Origin: Antiaris toxicaria | Taxonomy: Eukaryota > Streptophyta > Magnoliopsida > Rosales > Moraceae | Length of the DNA stretch: 64,000 bases | Direction: 5' to 3' | NCBI GenBank assembly: GCA_035233585.1 | Contig: CP141157.1 | Location: 13,358,001-13,422,000, forward strand | Shown: piece after piece, positions 46,033-57,525 of the stretch | Position numbering within the stretch: the first letter of the stretch is position 1 | How the letters are laid out: every line of letters starts with the position of its first letter | The notes under the pieces: generated by a model | What the model was told of the DNA's origin: nothing | Database searches by the model: none | Seen by the model: only the letters and a program-made list of their open reading frames with translations | Program-made: the position numbers and the translations under genes

Positions 46033-46184
46033 CATGACTGGGAGCGGTACATTAGTGTTGACCTCCACAGCCTTAATCTCATCATCATAGCCCCGAAGGC
46101 AAAGTTGTACATGACTAGGAGCAGTACATTAGTGCTGACCTCCACAGCCTTAATCTCATCATCATAGCCCCGAAGGCAAAGTTT
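46033..46184. repeat. 77-bp tandem duplication specific to the left LTR of element C
   Basis: The unit starting CATGACTGGGAGC at 46033 is repeated from 46110 (CATGACTAGGAGC); the right LTR has a single unit at about 55240-55313. The duplication arose after insertion or by uneven LTR exchange. Confidence 0.85.
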
Positions 46185-48393
46185 ACCTCCCTGTACGGAA
46201 GGTTAGTACGCCAAAAGTGGTTTCATTACCGACTTTTTAAAGTTCTAACCCGGTGACTTCATATTGCCCCACAGTCAAAAATGGTTCACATTTTAATTTC
46301 ATGTGAGTGAGTTTCATTAACCTCGCTCTAGTGCCCGAAGCATAATTTATTATATGTCCCATTTTCAATAGTGCCCATAGCATATTTCGTCTCTCTCTTT
46401 ATTATATAATAGTGCCCGTAGCACATATGTACCTAACTTATAGTTAGTACATCAAAGTTAGTAATAATAATGCTACATGTTACAGACAAGTAAATGTCTG
46501 AATTTACTTTATCCATTTCTTCTCCTTTTCTTTCCGGGATCTTTAATCGCTCTCCTTGTGAGTCGATTTTGGGATCCTACAGACAAAACCTTGTTTGTTA
46601 AATTCATTTTCATTTATAGCTTTTATTTTTTATTAAAAAGCTTAAATAAAACCTATTTATAACTTTTTAGGCTTTATTTATCATTTTCCCCATTTTTCTT
46701 AACTTTTGAAAAATTACGATTTTTCCACTGTATTTTGGCAAAATTACAATTATGCCCCTGACGGGATTTTCTCGATCTAGATTGCACTTTTGGCTCTCAG
46801 GAACTTTTCTGACTCTTTTTTATTCATTACCGGGTTCGTTTCTATTTTATTTCCATTTTTCACCTTCCCGACCCTCGGGAAGTACTATTTCGACCCTTAC
46901 GTCGGTTTAGTGATTTTCTATCGTTTCGGAGCCTCAAATGGACGTTTTACTGTATTTAAAACGTTCATCTAGACTTTCCCGATTTACGTCTTCTAGGCTC
47001 AGATATTCCGTACCCGACTCGAACCTTTACTACGTTTCCCAAAAACGCCCCTTCCCCCTTGGGGTCGATTTTTCAGTTTCACTCGCGTTTTACATTTTTA
47101 AAGGGATGGGTTACTATTCACGAACCACCCCTTAGGTTTCCCTCATTCAATTTTCCTTTAGGGACTCGGGTTTCCAACCCGACCCTAAACATTTACTCTC
47201 GATTCCCTTTTTACCCCAAATGCCGTTTTTCGAAATTTCGGCAGCATTTCGGCGTAAATTTAAGGCTACCGGCGTTAGATACGCCTCGAACCATATGTAC
47301 CTGCCACGTACTATACCAAAGTCCTATTTTATGTAAAAGTTTTCCAAACTTTTACATAAAAGCTACACATTTAACAATTCACATTTTGAACCACAATTAA
47401 CAAAATACTTTCAATTTTACCCTTAGGTTTAGCCACGGTTTTCATACTCAAAACCTAGCCAAAACTTTTCAATCTTTCAACCAAATCAATCACAAAATTT
47501 CTCATCCTTCAAGCCAACAAACCCATGGATTTTTCAATGAAAAAGCAAGAAAAAATGCAAACCAAAGATAGCTACATTGATTTCTTGCTTCCCTTGACTT
47601 CAATGAAGAGTTTGCTACCACTTTTGTGAAGAAAATTTGAAAATTTGGCTTGGTTTCTCTTGGTTGCTCACGGGTTCTCTCTTAGAATACTTAGAAAATT
47701 TTTTTCTCTTGTTTTTGCTTTGAATTAGCTACGGGTCCTTTTGTTCCAAGGTTTGCCGACTCATGTAACTAAGAAAACCAATTAATTTGGCTTCCAACCA
47801 ATGAAATTTCAACACATTTCATGCCATTTCTTTCCATATTTTCACAAAATTAATTTGGCTTATTTTGGCCAAATTTAGGCCTTTAGATCATAAAGCAATT
47901 CAATCTTGGCCATTAATGCCACCAACCACCATTTTTAAATCATTTAATAAATGACTTGATGATGTCATTAATACAAAGTAAAAATTTGACTTTGACTTCA
48001 CTATTTATATTAATTCGACTACTTTTTGACTAATGTCGGATTGAGCCGAAATTTTTCTGAAATCGTCTTGGCAGTTTTCTGAGGTCTCCTGTGCAGTCGG
48101 ATCAATTTATACTGCTTCCGTTTGATCAAAATCAATCCCGAAAGTTTTTCATCTTTTTAGTGCACCATAATGCACCGATTAGGTTTTCAATGCCGTTTTT
48201 GGCACCGTTCCACCTGTTTCAATTCAGTGAACTTTATCAACACTGAATTCTTACCCGTCAGTATTGTTAGAACATTTTAATACATTCTAAACAATATAAA
48301 TACATTCATTTCACTATATAAATAGTATAAATTGTTATATACATACATTTGTACATTTTCTTCCGAGAATGCCAGAATTTCGCTGTTGTCACA

Positions 48394-48430
48394 TTCACCC
48401 CTCCTTATAAAATTTTCGTCCTCGAAAATT
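48394..48430 (-). other. Polypurine tract of element C
   Basis: The minus strand reads CGAGGACGAAAATTTTATAA and then GGAGGGGTGAA just before the LTR start TGTGACAAC. Confidence 0.85.
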
Positions 48431-51400
48431 AGAACAAGTGGGGGTATCAACTCCTCATCTCATCTTCTCGTTCCCACATAGCTTCTTCAATATTGTGATT
48501 TTTCTACAAAATCTTCACTAGTGAGATTGTCTTATTCCTCAGTACTTTCTCTTCACAAGCCAGTGCTCGAATAGGTTGTTCTTCATATGTCAAATCCTCG
48601 TGGATCTGAATAGGTTCATGCTTCAACACATGGACGGATCTGGTACATACTTTCTCAGCATCGACACATGAAATACATTATGCACTGCCGACAATTCAGG
48701 AGGTAATGCTAATCTGTAAGCGACCCTTCCAATGCGTTCGATAATTTCATAAGGTCCTATATATCTTGGACTCAGTTTTCCCTTCTTACCGAAACGCATA
48801 ATCCCCTTCATAGGCGATACCTTAAGAAACACGAAGTCTCCTTCATTAAACTCCAAGGATCTTCGCCTCTTATCTGCATAACTCTTTTATCAACTTTGCG
48901 CAATTTTCATTTGACGCTAAATTCTTACAACGGCATCGGAAGTTTCTCGTATAAAATCCGTCTTATGCAATTGTTTCTCTCGCAGGTCATACCAGTATAT
49001 CGGCGATCTGCATTTCCATCCATAAAGGGCCTCATAAGGTGCCATTCCTATGGAAGTTTGGTAACTATTATTGTATAAGAATTCAATTAATGGTAACTTC
49101 TCGTTCCAAATTCCCACAAAATCCATTACACAAGCTCGAAGCATGTCCTCTAATGTCTGAATGGTCCGCTCTGACTATCCATCTGTTTACGGATAAAATG
49201 CCGTACTGAGTCTCAATTCAGTACCCATGGCTTCTTGCACACACTTCCAGAAATTCGAAGTGAATCGTGCATCTCGATCTGATACAATAGATTTTGGTAC
49301 TCCATGTAATCTGACGACATGAGCTATATACAACTGAGCAAACTTTTCCAACGAAAAAGTCATCTTGACAGCTATAAACCGTGTCATCTTGATCAGTCTG
49401 TCCACAATAACCCAGATGGCATCATAACCTTCTCGGGTTTTTGGTAGTCCCATTACAAAATCTATCGTAATATGTGTTCCCGTTCCAATCTTCCTGCTGG
49501 ATGTTTATGTTCAACTTTGTTTCTCTGACAGGTCATGCATCTCCTCACGAATTTCGCTATATCATTCTTCATCCCTTTCCACCAGAACTGTAACTTCAAG
49601 TCATGATACATCTTATTCGCTCCGTGATGAGCTGAATATGGTGTCTCATAGGTTTTTGACATGATCTATCTTCTAAGTTCCTCATCAGCTGGAACATTAA
49701 TTCTTCCTTAATAGAGGATCATTCCATCCTTGGAAATTCCTTCTTGAGGATTTGTCATTCTTGGATCTCGTCTTTGAGCTTCCTTGATATCCTCAAACAA
49801 CGATGATTCCACTTAGAGTGCATCCAATCTTCCGAATATCAGCTCTAAGTTCAAAGAATTTATCTCTTGCTGTAATGGTTTCGAAAGCCTTTTTATCGGT
49901 AGCTGGTGCGATATAGTAGACTTTCTACTTAAAGCATCTGCTACACGGTTGGCCTTCCCTGGATGATATAGGATTTCACAATCATAATCCTTTACCAGTT
50001 CCAACCATCTTCTTTGTCGCATATTGAGCTCCTTTTGAGTGAAGAAATACTTCAGGCTTTGGTAATCAGTAAAAATCTGACACTAGGCTCCATAGAGATA
50101 GTGTCGCCAAATTTTAAGTGTAAACACTACTACAGCAAGTTCAAGGTCATGTGTAAGGTAATTCTTTTCATGATCCTTTAATTGATGCAAAGTGTAGGCA
50201 ATCAACCTGCCACCTTGCATCAGGACTACTCCCAATCCTATTTTAGATGCATCACTGTAGATCACAAACTTTTCCTCTTCAGTGGGAAGCGTAAGGATTG
50301 GTGCGCTTGTCAGCCGTCTCTTTAACTCCTTGAAACTTCTTTCGCATTCTATAGTCTACTCATACTTTCTTTCCTTGCGTGTAAGACCAGTAAGAGGTGC
50401 AGCTAAATGCACGAATCCCTCTACAAACCTCCGATAATAACCAGCTAACCCCAAGAAACTGCGTATTTCCGTCACACTCTTGGGTGCAAGCCATTGGTTA
50501 ATTGCATCTACCTTCGTCGGATCTACAACAATACCTTCCTGGGATACAACATGTACGAGGAAATGTACTCTATCCAGCCAAAACTCGCATTTTGAGAATT
50601 TGACATATAGTTGATGCTTCCTTATCGTATGCAACACGATCCTCAGATGCTCCTTGTGCTCCTCATGAGTCTTTGAGTATATAAGAATGTCATCAATGAA
50701 TACAATGACAAATTTATCCAAATACTCTTTAAAGATTCTATTCATCAAGTCCATGAATGCTGCTGGTGTATTTGTTAATCCGAATGGCATCACAAGGAAC
50801 TCATAATAACCATAACGAGTCCTAAACGCCGTCTTAGGAATATCACTTTCTTTAATTCTCAGCTGGTGATATCCTGATCGTAAGTCGATCTTAGAAAATA
50901 CCGCTGCGCCTTTTAACTGGTCGAATAAGTCATCAATTCTAGGTAACGGATACCTATTTTTGATCGTAACCTTTCAACTCCCGGTAATCAATGCACAAAC
51001 GGAACGTTCCATCCTTTTTCTTGACGAACAACACAGGTGCACCCCACGGAGAATAACTTGGTCTGATGAATCCCTTGTCCAAAAGCTCCTTTAATTGTTC
51101 CTGCAGCTCCTTTAACTCCACTGGAGCCATGCGGTATGGTGCTTTGGAAATAGGTGCTGTTCCAGGCATCAACTCAATTTCGAACGGGATCTCTCTCTCT
51201 GGAGGTATCCCTGGTAACTCTTCTGGAAATACGTCAAGAAATTCATTAACAACAAAAACATCTTCAGGTTGAAGTTTCTGTTCCTCTGTAGTATCCATCA
51301 CATATGCTAGATATCCCATACAACTACTGGCCATCGGCTTACCTGCTTTTAGCGAACTGATCATCATCTTCCCGGGTTTTCAAGAAGTATCGACGTATTC

Positions 51401-51800
51401 GAAACTCTCTTCTTCCTTGGGTTGGAATACTATTTTTTGATTTCGGTAGTCAATCGTAGCTTGATATTTCCCTAGGAAATCCATACCTAGAATCACATCG
51501 TAATCCACGATCTTCATTACGATCAACTCAGCATATAGCTCCCTATTTGCCACATATACTGGTACATGAGGTAGCCAGTAATTGGACAACAATAATTCCC
51601 CAGAGGGTAAAGCTGTCTTAAATATTTTTCCATATAATCCTTAGGATGTCCTATCTTGTCAGCAAATTCATAGGAAACAAAAGAATGCATAGCACCGGAA
51701 TCGAATAGTACAGAGGCTACATGACTAGCGACAGGAAGCTAACCTGTCACCACATTTGATGTTCCTGCCTCTGCATCCTCCTTGGTGTAGGCCATCACAT
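48431..51800 (-). pseudogene. pol: Pol of Gypsy element C: PR-RT-RH-IN-chromodomain-like tail
   Basis: Protease region at about 51750-51380 (VDYDVILGMDFLGKY kept; the active-site part is broken). RT at 51160-50380: PYRMAPVELKELQEQL, VLFVKKKDGTFRLCIDYREL, a frameshift near 50965, then MPFGLTNTPAAFMDLMNRIF and catalytic FIDDILIYS (about 50700-50674). RNase H from 50265 (YSDASKIGLGVVLMQ, Asp kept). Integrase: zinc region HHGANKMYHDLKLQFWW and CMTCQRNK near 49620-49540, frameshift near 49470, core IVSDRDARF and PLIEFLYNNSYQTSIGMAPY. Tail: GPYEIIERIGRVAYRL, then NIEEAMWEREDEM, the Tekay-like chromodomain end. Seven or more stops. More intact than element A, similar to B. Confidence 0.92.
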
Positions 51801-53044
51801 GAGCATCAGCACGTGGCACACGCTCCTGGTGTTGCGACCTTACTAGAGACTCTTCAACCCTGGCCTGAAGTTAAATGAGCTTGTGGGCATGTCTGGTGCA
51901 GTTGGGAAGTGCCTTGTACACCCTGCCTGTTACTTAGACAGTTCCTGGCATAATGACCTTCCTTTCCACATTCATAACAAACAAGTGGCCCAAATCTGCA
52001 TTGCCCAGAATGTCTCTTCCCGCATGGAGGACAATTTGGTACATTGGATTCTGCATTACCAGCTGTTCTTCGCTGCTGGTTTCGATTATTTTCCTGGTGA
52101 TTTCTAGTAAAATTGCCTTTCCTCTTGTTTTGCTGGGATCCTTGATTATTTCCCTGGCCTGGTTTAGCATTCTGATTAGGCTTGCTAGATTGACCAGCTT
52201 ATGTAGACTTAGCCAAAGCTCACTCCTTCTTCTTGGCCTCCCAGTTCTTCTCTCTTTCCTCCTTCTATTGGGCTACATGAAACTTAGCTCTTATGGCACG
52301 ACTAACACAATCTACTACAGAAGTAGGCGGTATCTATCCAGTATCTACCAATGCAGCAATTTCTGGCCTGAACATCCCGATCATTTTCTGTGTTTTCTCC
52401 CTCTCAGTAGGGACTACATAGGAACATAAGCGGGATAATTGATCAAACTTTCGGTAAACTTCACTCACCGACATATTTCCTTGCTTCAATTCTGATAATT
52501 CTTTCTGCTGTAGTCTCATAGATGCAGGATCATAATATTTCTGGTTAAATTCTTCCAGAAATTCTGCCCAACTCATGGTAGACACATTTCTTCTCAGTCA
52601 CACAGTGTCCCACCAAAAACGAGCATCTTTCCTTAACACAAAAGACACACATGCGACCTTCTCCCAGTCAGTTAAATTCATGAATTCCAGGATCACTTGC
52701 AATGATGACAACCAGTCTTCAGCCTTTAGAGGATTAGTAGAACCTTCAAATTCTGGCGGCCTCATACGCCTGAATCTTTCATAGAGGGGTTCCAGATTTA
52801 CTACCGGTGGCAGTTCAGGTACTCTCTCATGTACAGCAGCTGGAGGAATAATCGGATCTACCTCAGCTTCCTGTTCTACTTGGGTGCCTTCAGAACCTTG
52901 CCTCTATTCTAAATCCTCTACTCGTTGTCTCAGATTAGCATTTTCTTACATCTGAGCTTCTAGTAAAGCTTGTATCTGCTCTATTCTTTCCATGAGATTA
53001 GGACGTCGTTCTCGTCTCTCTGGTTGATTTCGCAAATCCACCAT
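51801..53044 (-). pseudogene. gag: Second gag-type ORF of element C, the canonical Gag
   Basis: ATG at 53044: MVDLRNQPERRERRPNLMER. A coiled-coil-like Glu/Gln stretch follows, then the capsid domain (FRRMRPPEFEGSTNPLKAED, SLQVILEFMNLTDWEKVACV, SWAEFLEEFNQKYYDPASM, ELSELKQGNMSVSEVYRKFD). The nucleocapsid has the paired motifs CPPCGKRHSGQC and CYECGKEGHYARNC (Cys-Cys-His-Cys) near 52040-51940. It corresponds to the single gag of element A. Stops occur at about 52947, 52911, 52600 and 52330. The frame leads on into protease with at least one frameshift near 51800. Confidence 0.85.
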
Positions 53045-53336
53045 CTTGTCTATTATCCTATTATGGCACAACAATTCACCGTTAGCTTTTCCATGACCAC
53101 ATTCGTAAAATCATATAAATTTACGAAATTCAGGGTAATGTAAAGCAACATCATCATAACACATCATCGTACAACATATAATCATTTTGATATTTCATTC
53201 ATAGCAAAACGTTTATATATCATACATAACCATCACAAGTCATATATACATCGGCCATCATATACATCCTGGCCACAAGTCTATACAAAAGAGCTTTTCT
53301 CTATAAGCTACTTATGTACATGAATACATCTACAAG
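53045..53336 (-). other. Spacer between the two gag-type ORFs of element C
   Basis: About 290 bp, AT-rich, with several ATATAC/CATATA steps; no coding sequence. It could be a leader for the second ORF. Confidence 0.5.
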
Positions 53337-54404
53337 TCACACATCTCCTGTGTCTGGGACTAGAGGATATTCTTCTGGATCCTCATCATCATTTGAATCA
53401 TCTGAGTCATCACCACCCCTAGGCAATGCTCCCTATCCTGAGTCATCACCTCCTCGTAGTCTAGATGGTCCCGCCTCATGATCGTTCATCATCCTTCTCG
53501 GCCCAAAGATGCGTGCCATCATTTCATCTTGACACAGTGTCTCTCATCGACTCTGCGACAGATGCTTAATCAAAATCTCCCTCTCGATCGTCCTGATCAT
53601 CACTACAAACTCTTGGAGCATAGGAGGATATAGCCTAATCACCCTCTGTCTCAACTTTATAGGTAAACCTTTCCAAAAAAGCTCACAACAGTTCGCTTCA
53701 GTGAGGTTGGGCAACAGACATCTCCTCCTAATAGTCTCCTCAAATCGTGCTGCGTAAGACATAACTGTCTCACCAGACAACACGACCATCCTCTCTATCT
53801 GGAGAATATAGTCCCTAACCTCATCAAATCCAGGATACGTGGGTGTAACTACCTCTCGTCTCTCTGGAGGTGTAGGAGTCGGTGTCGGATCCTTAGACGG
53901 AAACTGATCAGCCAATTGCTGACAGAACTCAGCCCAACTAAATCCCAACAGAATCTCTTAATCACAATAATCCCAGAATACTCGAGCATCTCCCTGAAAC
54001 ATACTTATTGCCAACTGGATCCACATCTCTCGATCAATATCACACATCACCATAATCCTCTCTATTGCATGGAGCCAAGTTTTTGTCTCCATCAACTATC
54101 ATCCACCATTAAACATAGGGGGACTGCTCACTCTAAATGTCTATACTGTCTAAGCTGAAACTCTCACCCCAATATGTTGGCGTCCACCAACAACTGGAAT
54201 GTCTACTACTACAGGTGGATAAAGTACCAGTCGAGACTGTACTACATCTACAGGGGCTGGTGCTGGTACTGTAGGTCTCTCTGGCACCGGGGGTCTAAGT
54301 ACCGGACGTTGGGAAATAGACGACCTCACAATAGGTCTCGTCCATACCCGTAACACCCCTCTCGGTCGTGGTAGCGGCGGTCTCGCATAAGGAGATCTAG
54401 TCAT
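53337..54404 (-). pseudogene. First, extra gag-like ORF of element C
   Basis: One frame of about 355 codons beginning at ATG 54404, 120 bp from the primer site, and ending TGA at 53337. N-terminus MTRSPYARPPLPRPRG is Arg/Pro-rich. Residues about 100-290 form a capsid-like domain: METKTWLHAIERIMVMCDID, FQGDARVFWDY, SWAEFCQQLADQF, DYILQIERMVVLSGETVMSY, FWKGLPIKLRQRV. The C-terminus is acidic (GGDDSDDSNDDEDPEEYP). There is no zinc knuckle. About seven in-frame stops (for example 54150, 53544) but no frameshift, so it was one reading frame until recently. It is followed after about 290 bp by the normal gag. Such a double arrangement is not usual for Tekay-like elements. Confidence 0.75.
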
Positions 54405-54523
54405 CTTGCTACCTATAAGATAATTATTTTCATATAAGAAAATAATTAACTAAACTTAAATAAACTACTTACTTGGATTGCAGTGCAGGATGCGCAAAGT
54501 GTCAAATCAGGATATGGTCAACA

Positions 54524-54537
54524 CTGCTCTGATACCA
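54524..54537 (-). other. Primer binding site of element C (tRNA-Met type)
   Basis: The minus strand reads TGGTATCAGAGCAG, two bases inside the LTR end at 54540; identical to the site of element D. Confidence 0.88.
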
Positions 54538-54539
54538 AC

Positions 54540-57520
54540 TGTGGCGGCCCGCCCTTCGTAGAGATCATACAATACTATTACAGTTAAGCTTCATAGCTAA
54601 CTGCGATAGATTGTACTCTCATGGGTTGCCGGCTAATCTATCTCTCTTGGAAAACATGACATTTTTAGGAGATTTTTTTTTTCTTAAAAACATCATGTAA
54701 AACATTATCCACTAATCACTTTGTTTACAAGTACAAAGTAATTTACATAGTATAGTACTTTCACAAAATATATATTATTACAAAAGAACTGTTTCTGTTT
54801 CCTCTCTTTATTAACGCTCAGCGGAAAACTCTGGCAGAACCATATCCCTTGGCTTCCCATCCCATTTGACACTCGCTATCTCGTCCGCCATCCAGCCATA
54901 CAAAGCTAGTGAGCTGGTTGCTTACCTGTAACATAAGCAAAAATGGTGAGCTACAGGCTCAGTAAGTTCAAACATGCAAGAAATAGAATTTCTATTAATA
55001 GACTATTCATCATAAATAGTAACTTTGATCACTATTCATCATAAATAGTAACTTTGACTACTATTCACCATAAACAGTAACTTTGACTACAAGACAGTAA
55101 ATCAACAGCACATCAATCACGGTGTTAGTTTTCTCACAAAACTGTCTTATACTCAATTATGACATAGTTTCAGTTTTAGGTAATTATCTTTATTTATGTT
55201 CTGGTTTTGAGCTCATGTTGGCAGTACCATTTTAGTGCGCATGACTGGGAGCCGTACATTAGTGCTGACCTCCACAGCCTTAATCTCATCATCATAGCCC
55301 CGAAGGCAAAGTCTACCCCCTTGTACGGAAAGCTGGTACGTCAAAAGTGGTTTCATTACCTACTTTTTAAAGTTCTAACCCAGTGACTTCATATTGCCCC
55401 GTGGTCAGGAATGGTTCACATTTTAATTTCACGTGAGTGAGTTTTATTAACTTCGCTCTAGTACCCGAAGCACAATTTATTATGTGTCCCATTTTCAATA
55501 GTGCCCGTAGCACATCTCGTCTCTCTCTTTATTCTATAATAGTGCCCGTAGCACATATGTACCTAACTTATGTTAGTACATCAAAGTTAGTAATAATAAT
55601 GCTACATGTTACAGACAAGTAAATGTCTGAATTTACTTTATCCGTTTCTTCTCCTTTTCTTTCCGGGATCTTTAATCGCTCTCCTTGTGAGTCGATTTTG
55701 GGATCCTACAGACAAAACCTTGTTTGTTAAATTCATTTTCATTTATAGCTTTTATTTTTTATTAAAAAGCTTAAATAAAACCTATTTATAACTTTTTAGG
55801 CTTTATTTATCATTTCCCCCATTTTTCTCAACTTTTGAAAAATTACGATTTTACCCCTGTATTTTGGAAAAATTACAATTATGCTCCTGACGGGATTTTC
55901 TCGATCTAGATTGCACTTTTGGCTCTCAGGAACTTTTCTGACTCTTTTCTATTCATTACCGGGTTCGTTTCTATTTTATTTCCATTTTTCACCTTCCTGA
56001 CCCTTGGGAAGTACTATTCCGACTCTTACGTCGATTTAGTGATTTTCTATCATTTCGGAGTCTCAAATGGACGTTTTACTAGTATTTAAAACGTTTATCT
56101 AGACTTTCCCGATTTAGGTCTCCGAGACTCAGATTTTCCGTACCCGACTCGGACCTTTACTACGTTTCCTAAAAACGCCCCCCCCCTCGGGATCGGTTTT
56201 TCAGTTTCACTCGCGTTTTACATTTTTAAAGGGACGGGTTACTATTTACGAACCACCCCTTAGGTTTCCCTTATTCAATTTTACTTTAGGGACTCGGGTT
56301 TCCGACCCGACCCTAAACTTTTACTCTCAATTCCCTTTTTACCCCAAATACCGTTTTTTGAAATTTCGGCAGCATTTCGGCGTAAATTTAAGGCTACCGG
56401 CATTAGATATGCCTCGAACCATGTGTACCTACCACGTACTATACCAAAGTCCTATTTTATGTAAAAGTTTCCTAAACTTTTACATAAAAGCTACACATTT
56501 AACGATTCACATTTTGAACCACAATTAACAAAATTCTTTCAACTTTACCCTTAGGTTTAGCCACGGTTTTCATACTCAAAACCTAGCCAAAACTTTTCAA
56601 TCTTTCAACCAAATCAATCACAAAATTTCTCATCCTTCAAGCCAACAAACCCACGGATTTTTCAATGAAAAAGCAAGAAAAAATGCAAACCAAAGATAGC
56701 TACCTTGATTTCTTGCTTCCCTTGACTTCAATGAAGAGTTTGCTACCACTTTTATGAAGAAAATTTGAAAGTTTGGCTTGATTTCTTTTGGTTACTCACG
56801 GGTTCTCTCTTGGAATACTTAGAAAATTTTTGCTCTTGTTTTTGCTTTGAATTAGCTACGGGTCCTTCTGTTCCAAGGTTTGCCGACTCATGTAACTAAG
56901 AAAACCAATTAATTTGGCTTCCAACCAATGAAATTTCAACACATTTCATGCCATTTCTTTCCATATTTTCACAAAATTAATTTGGCTTATTTTTGCCAAA
57001 TCTAGGCCTTTAGATCATGAAGTAATTCAATCTTGGCCATTACTGCCACTAACCACCATTTTTAAATCATTTAATAAATGGCTTAATGATGTCATTAATA
57101 CAAAGTAAAAATTTGACTTTGACTTCACTATTCATATTAATTCGACTACTTTTTGACAAATGTCAGATTGAGCCGAAATTTTCTTGAAATCGTCCCAGCG
57201 GTTTCCTGAGGTCTCCTGTGCAGTCGGATCAATTTATACTTCTTTCGTTTGATCAAAATAAATCCCGGAAGTTTTTCATCTTTTTAGTGTACCATAATGC
57301 ACCGATTAGGTTTTCAATACAGTTTTTGACACCGTTCCACCCGTTTCAATTCAGTGAACTTTATTAACACTGAATTCTTACCCGTCAATATTGTTAGAAC
57401 ATTTTAATATATTCTAAACAATATAAATACATTCATTTCACTATTTAAATAGTATAAATTGTTATATACATACATTTGTACATTTTCTTCCGAGAATGCC
57501 AGAATTTCCCGGTTGTCACA
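54540..57520 (-). mobile_element. 5' LTR of element C (2.98 kb)
   Basis: TGTGGCGGCCC at 54540 to GTTGTCACA at 57520. Repeat of 45361-48393. Stem-loop TGAGCTACAGGCTCA at 54947-54961; CTTACCTG at 54921-54928, giving CAGGTAAG in element orientation. A C-run with length variation lies near 56179. Confidence 0.9.
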
Positions 57521-57525
57521 ATGGA
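57521..57525. other. Target site duplication ATGGA, right copy (element C)
   Basis: Pairs with 45356-45360. Confidence 0.9.

Larger units (their letters stand above)
45361..48393 (-). mobile_element. 3' LTR of element C (3.03 kb)
   Basis: Direct repeat of 54540-57520. In plus-strand order it holds the AGGTAAG equivalent (45742-45748), the stem-loop TGAGCTACAGGCTCA (45768-45782), the ATTCATCATGAAT repeats (45828-45878), the 77-bp duplication (46033-46184) and T-rich U3. Short open frames shared with the other LTR are repeats, not genes. Confidence 0.9.
45361..57520 (-). mobile_element. Gypsy element C, full length with both LTRs and two gag-type ORFs
   Basis: LTRs 45361-48393 and 54540-57520, primer site 54524-54537, polypurine tract near 48394-48410, flanked by ATGGA. 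Gene order on the minus strand: a gag-like ORF, gag, protease, RT, RNase H, integrase, chromodomain-like tail. It inserted in family A copy 3. The LTRs differ noticeably (point changes, indels, a 77-bp duplication in the left one), so it is older than the Athila-like insertion. Confidence 0.92.

Noticed and set aside
46477..55791. Identical 61-residue frames at 46477-46662 and 55606-55791
   Set aside because: They match because they lie at equivalent places in the two LTRs of element C; T-rich and without homology to known proteins.
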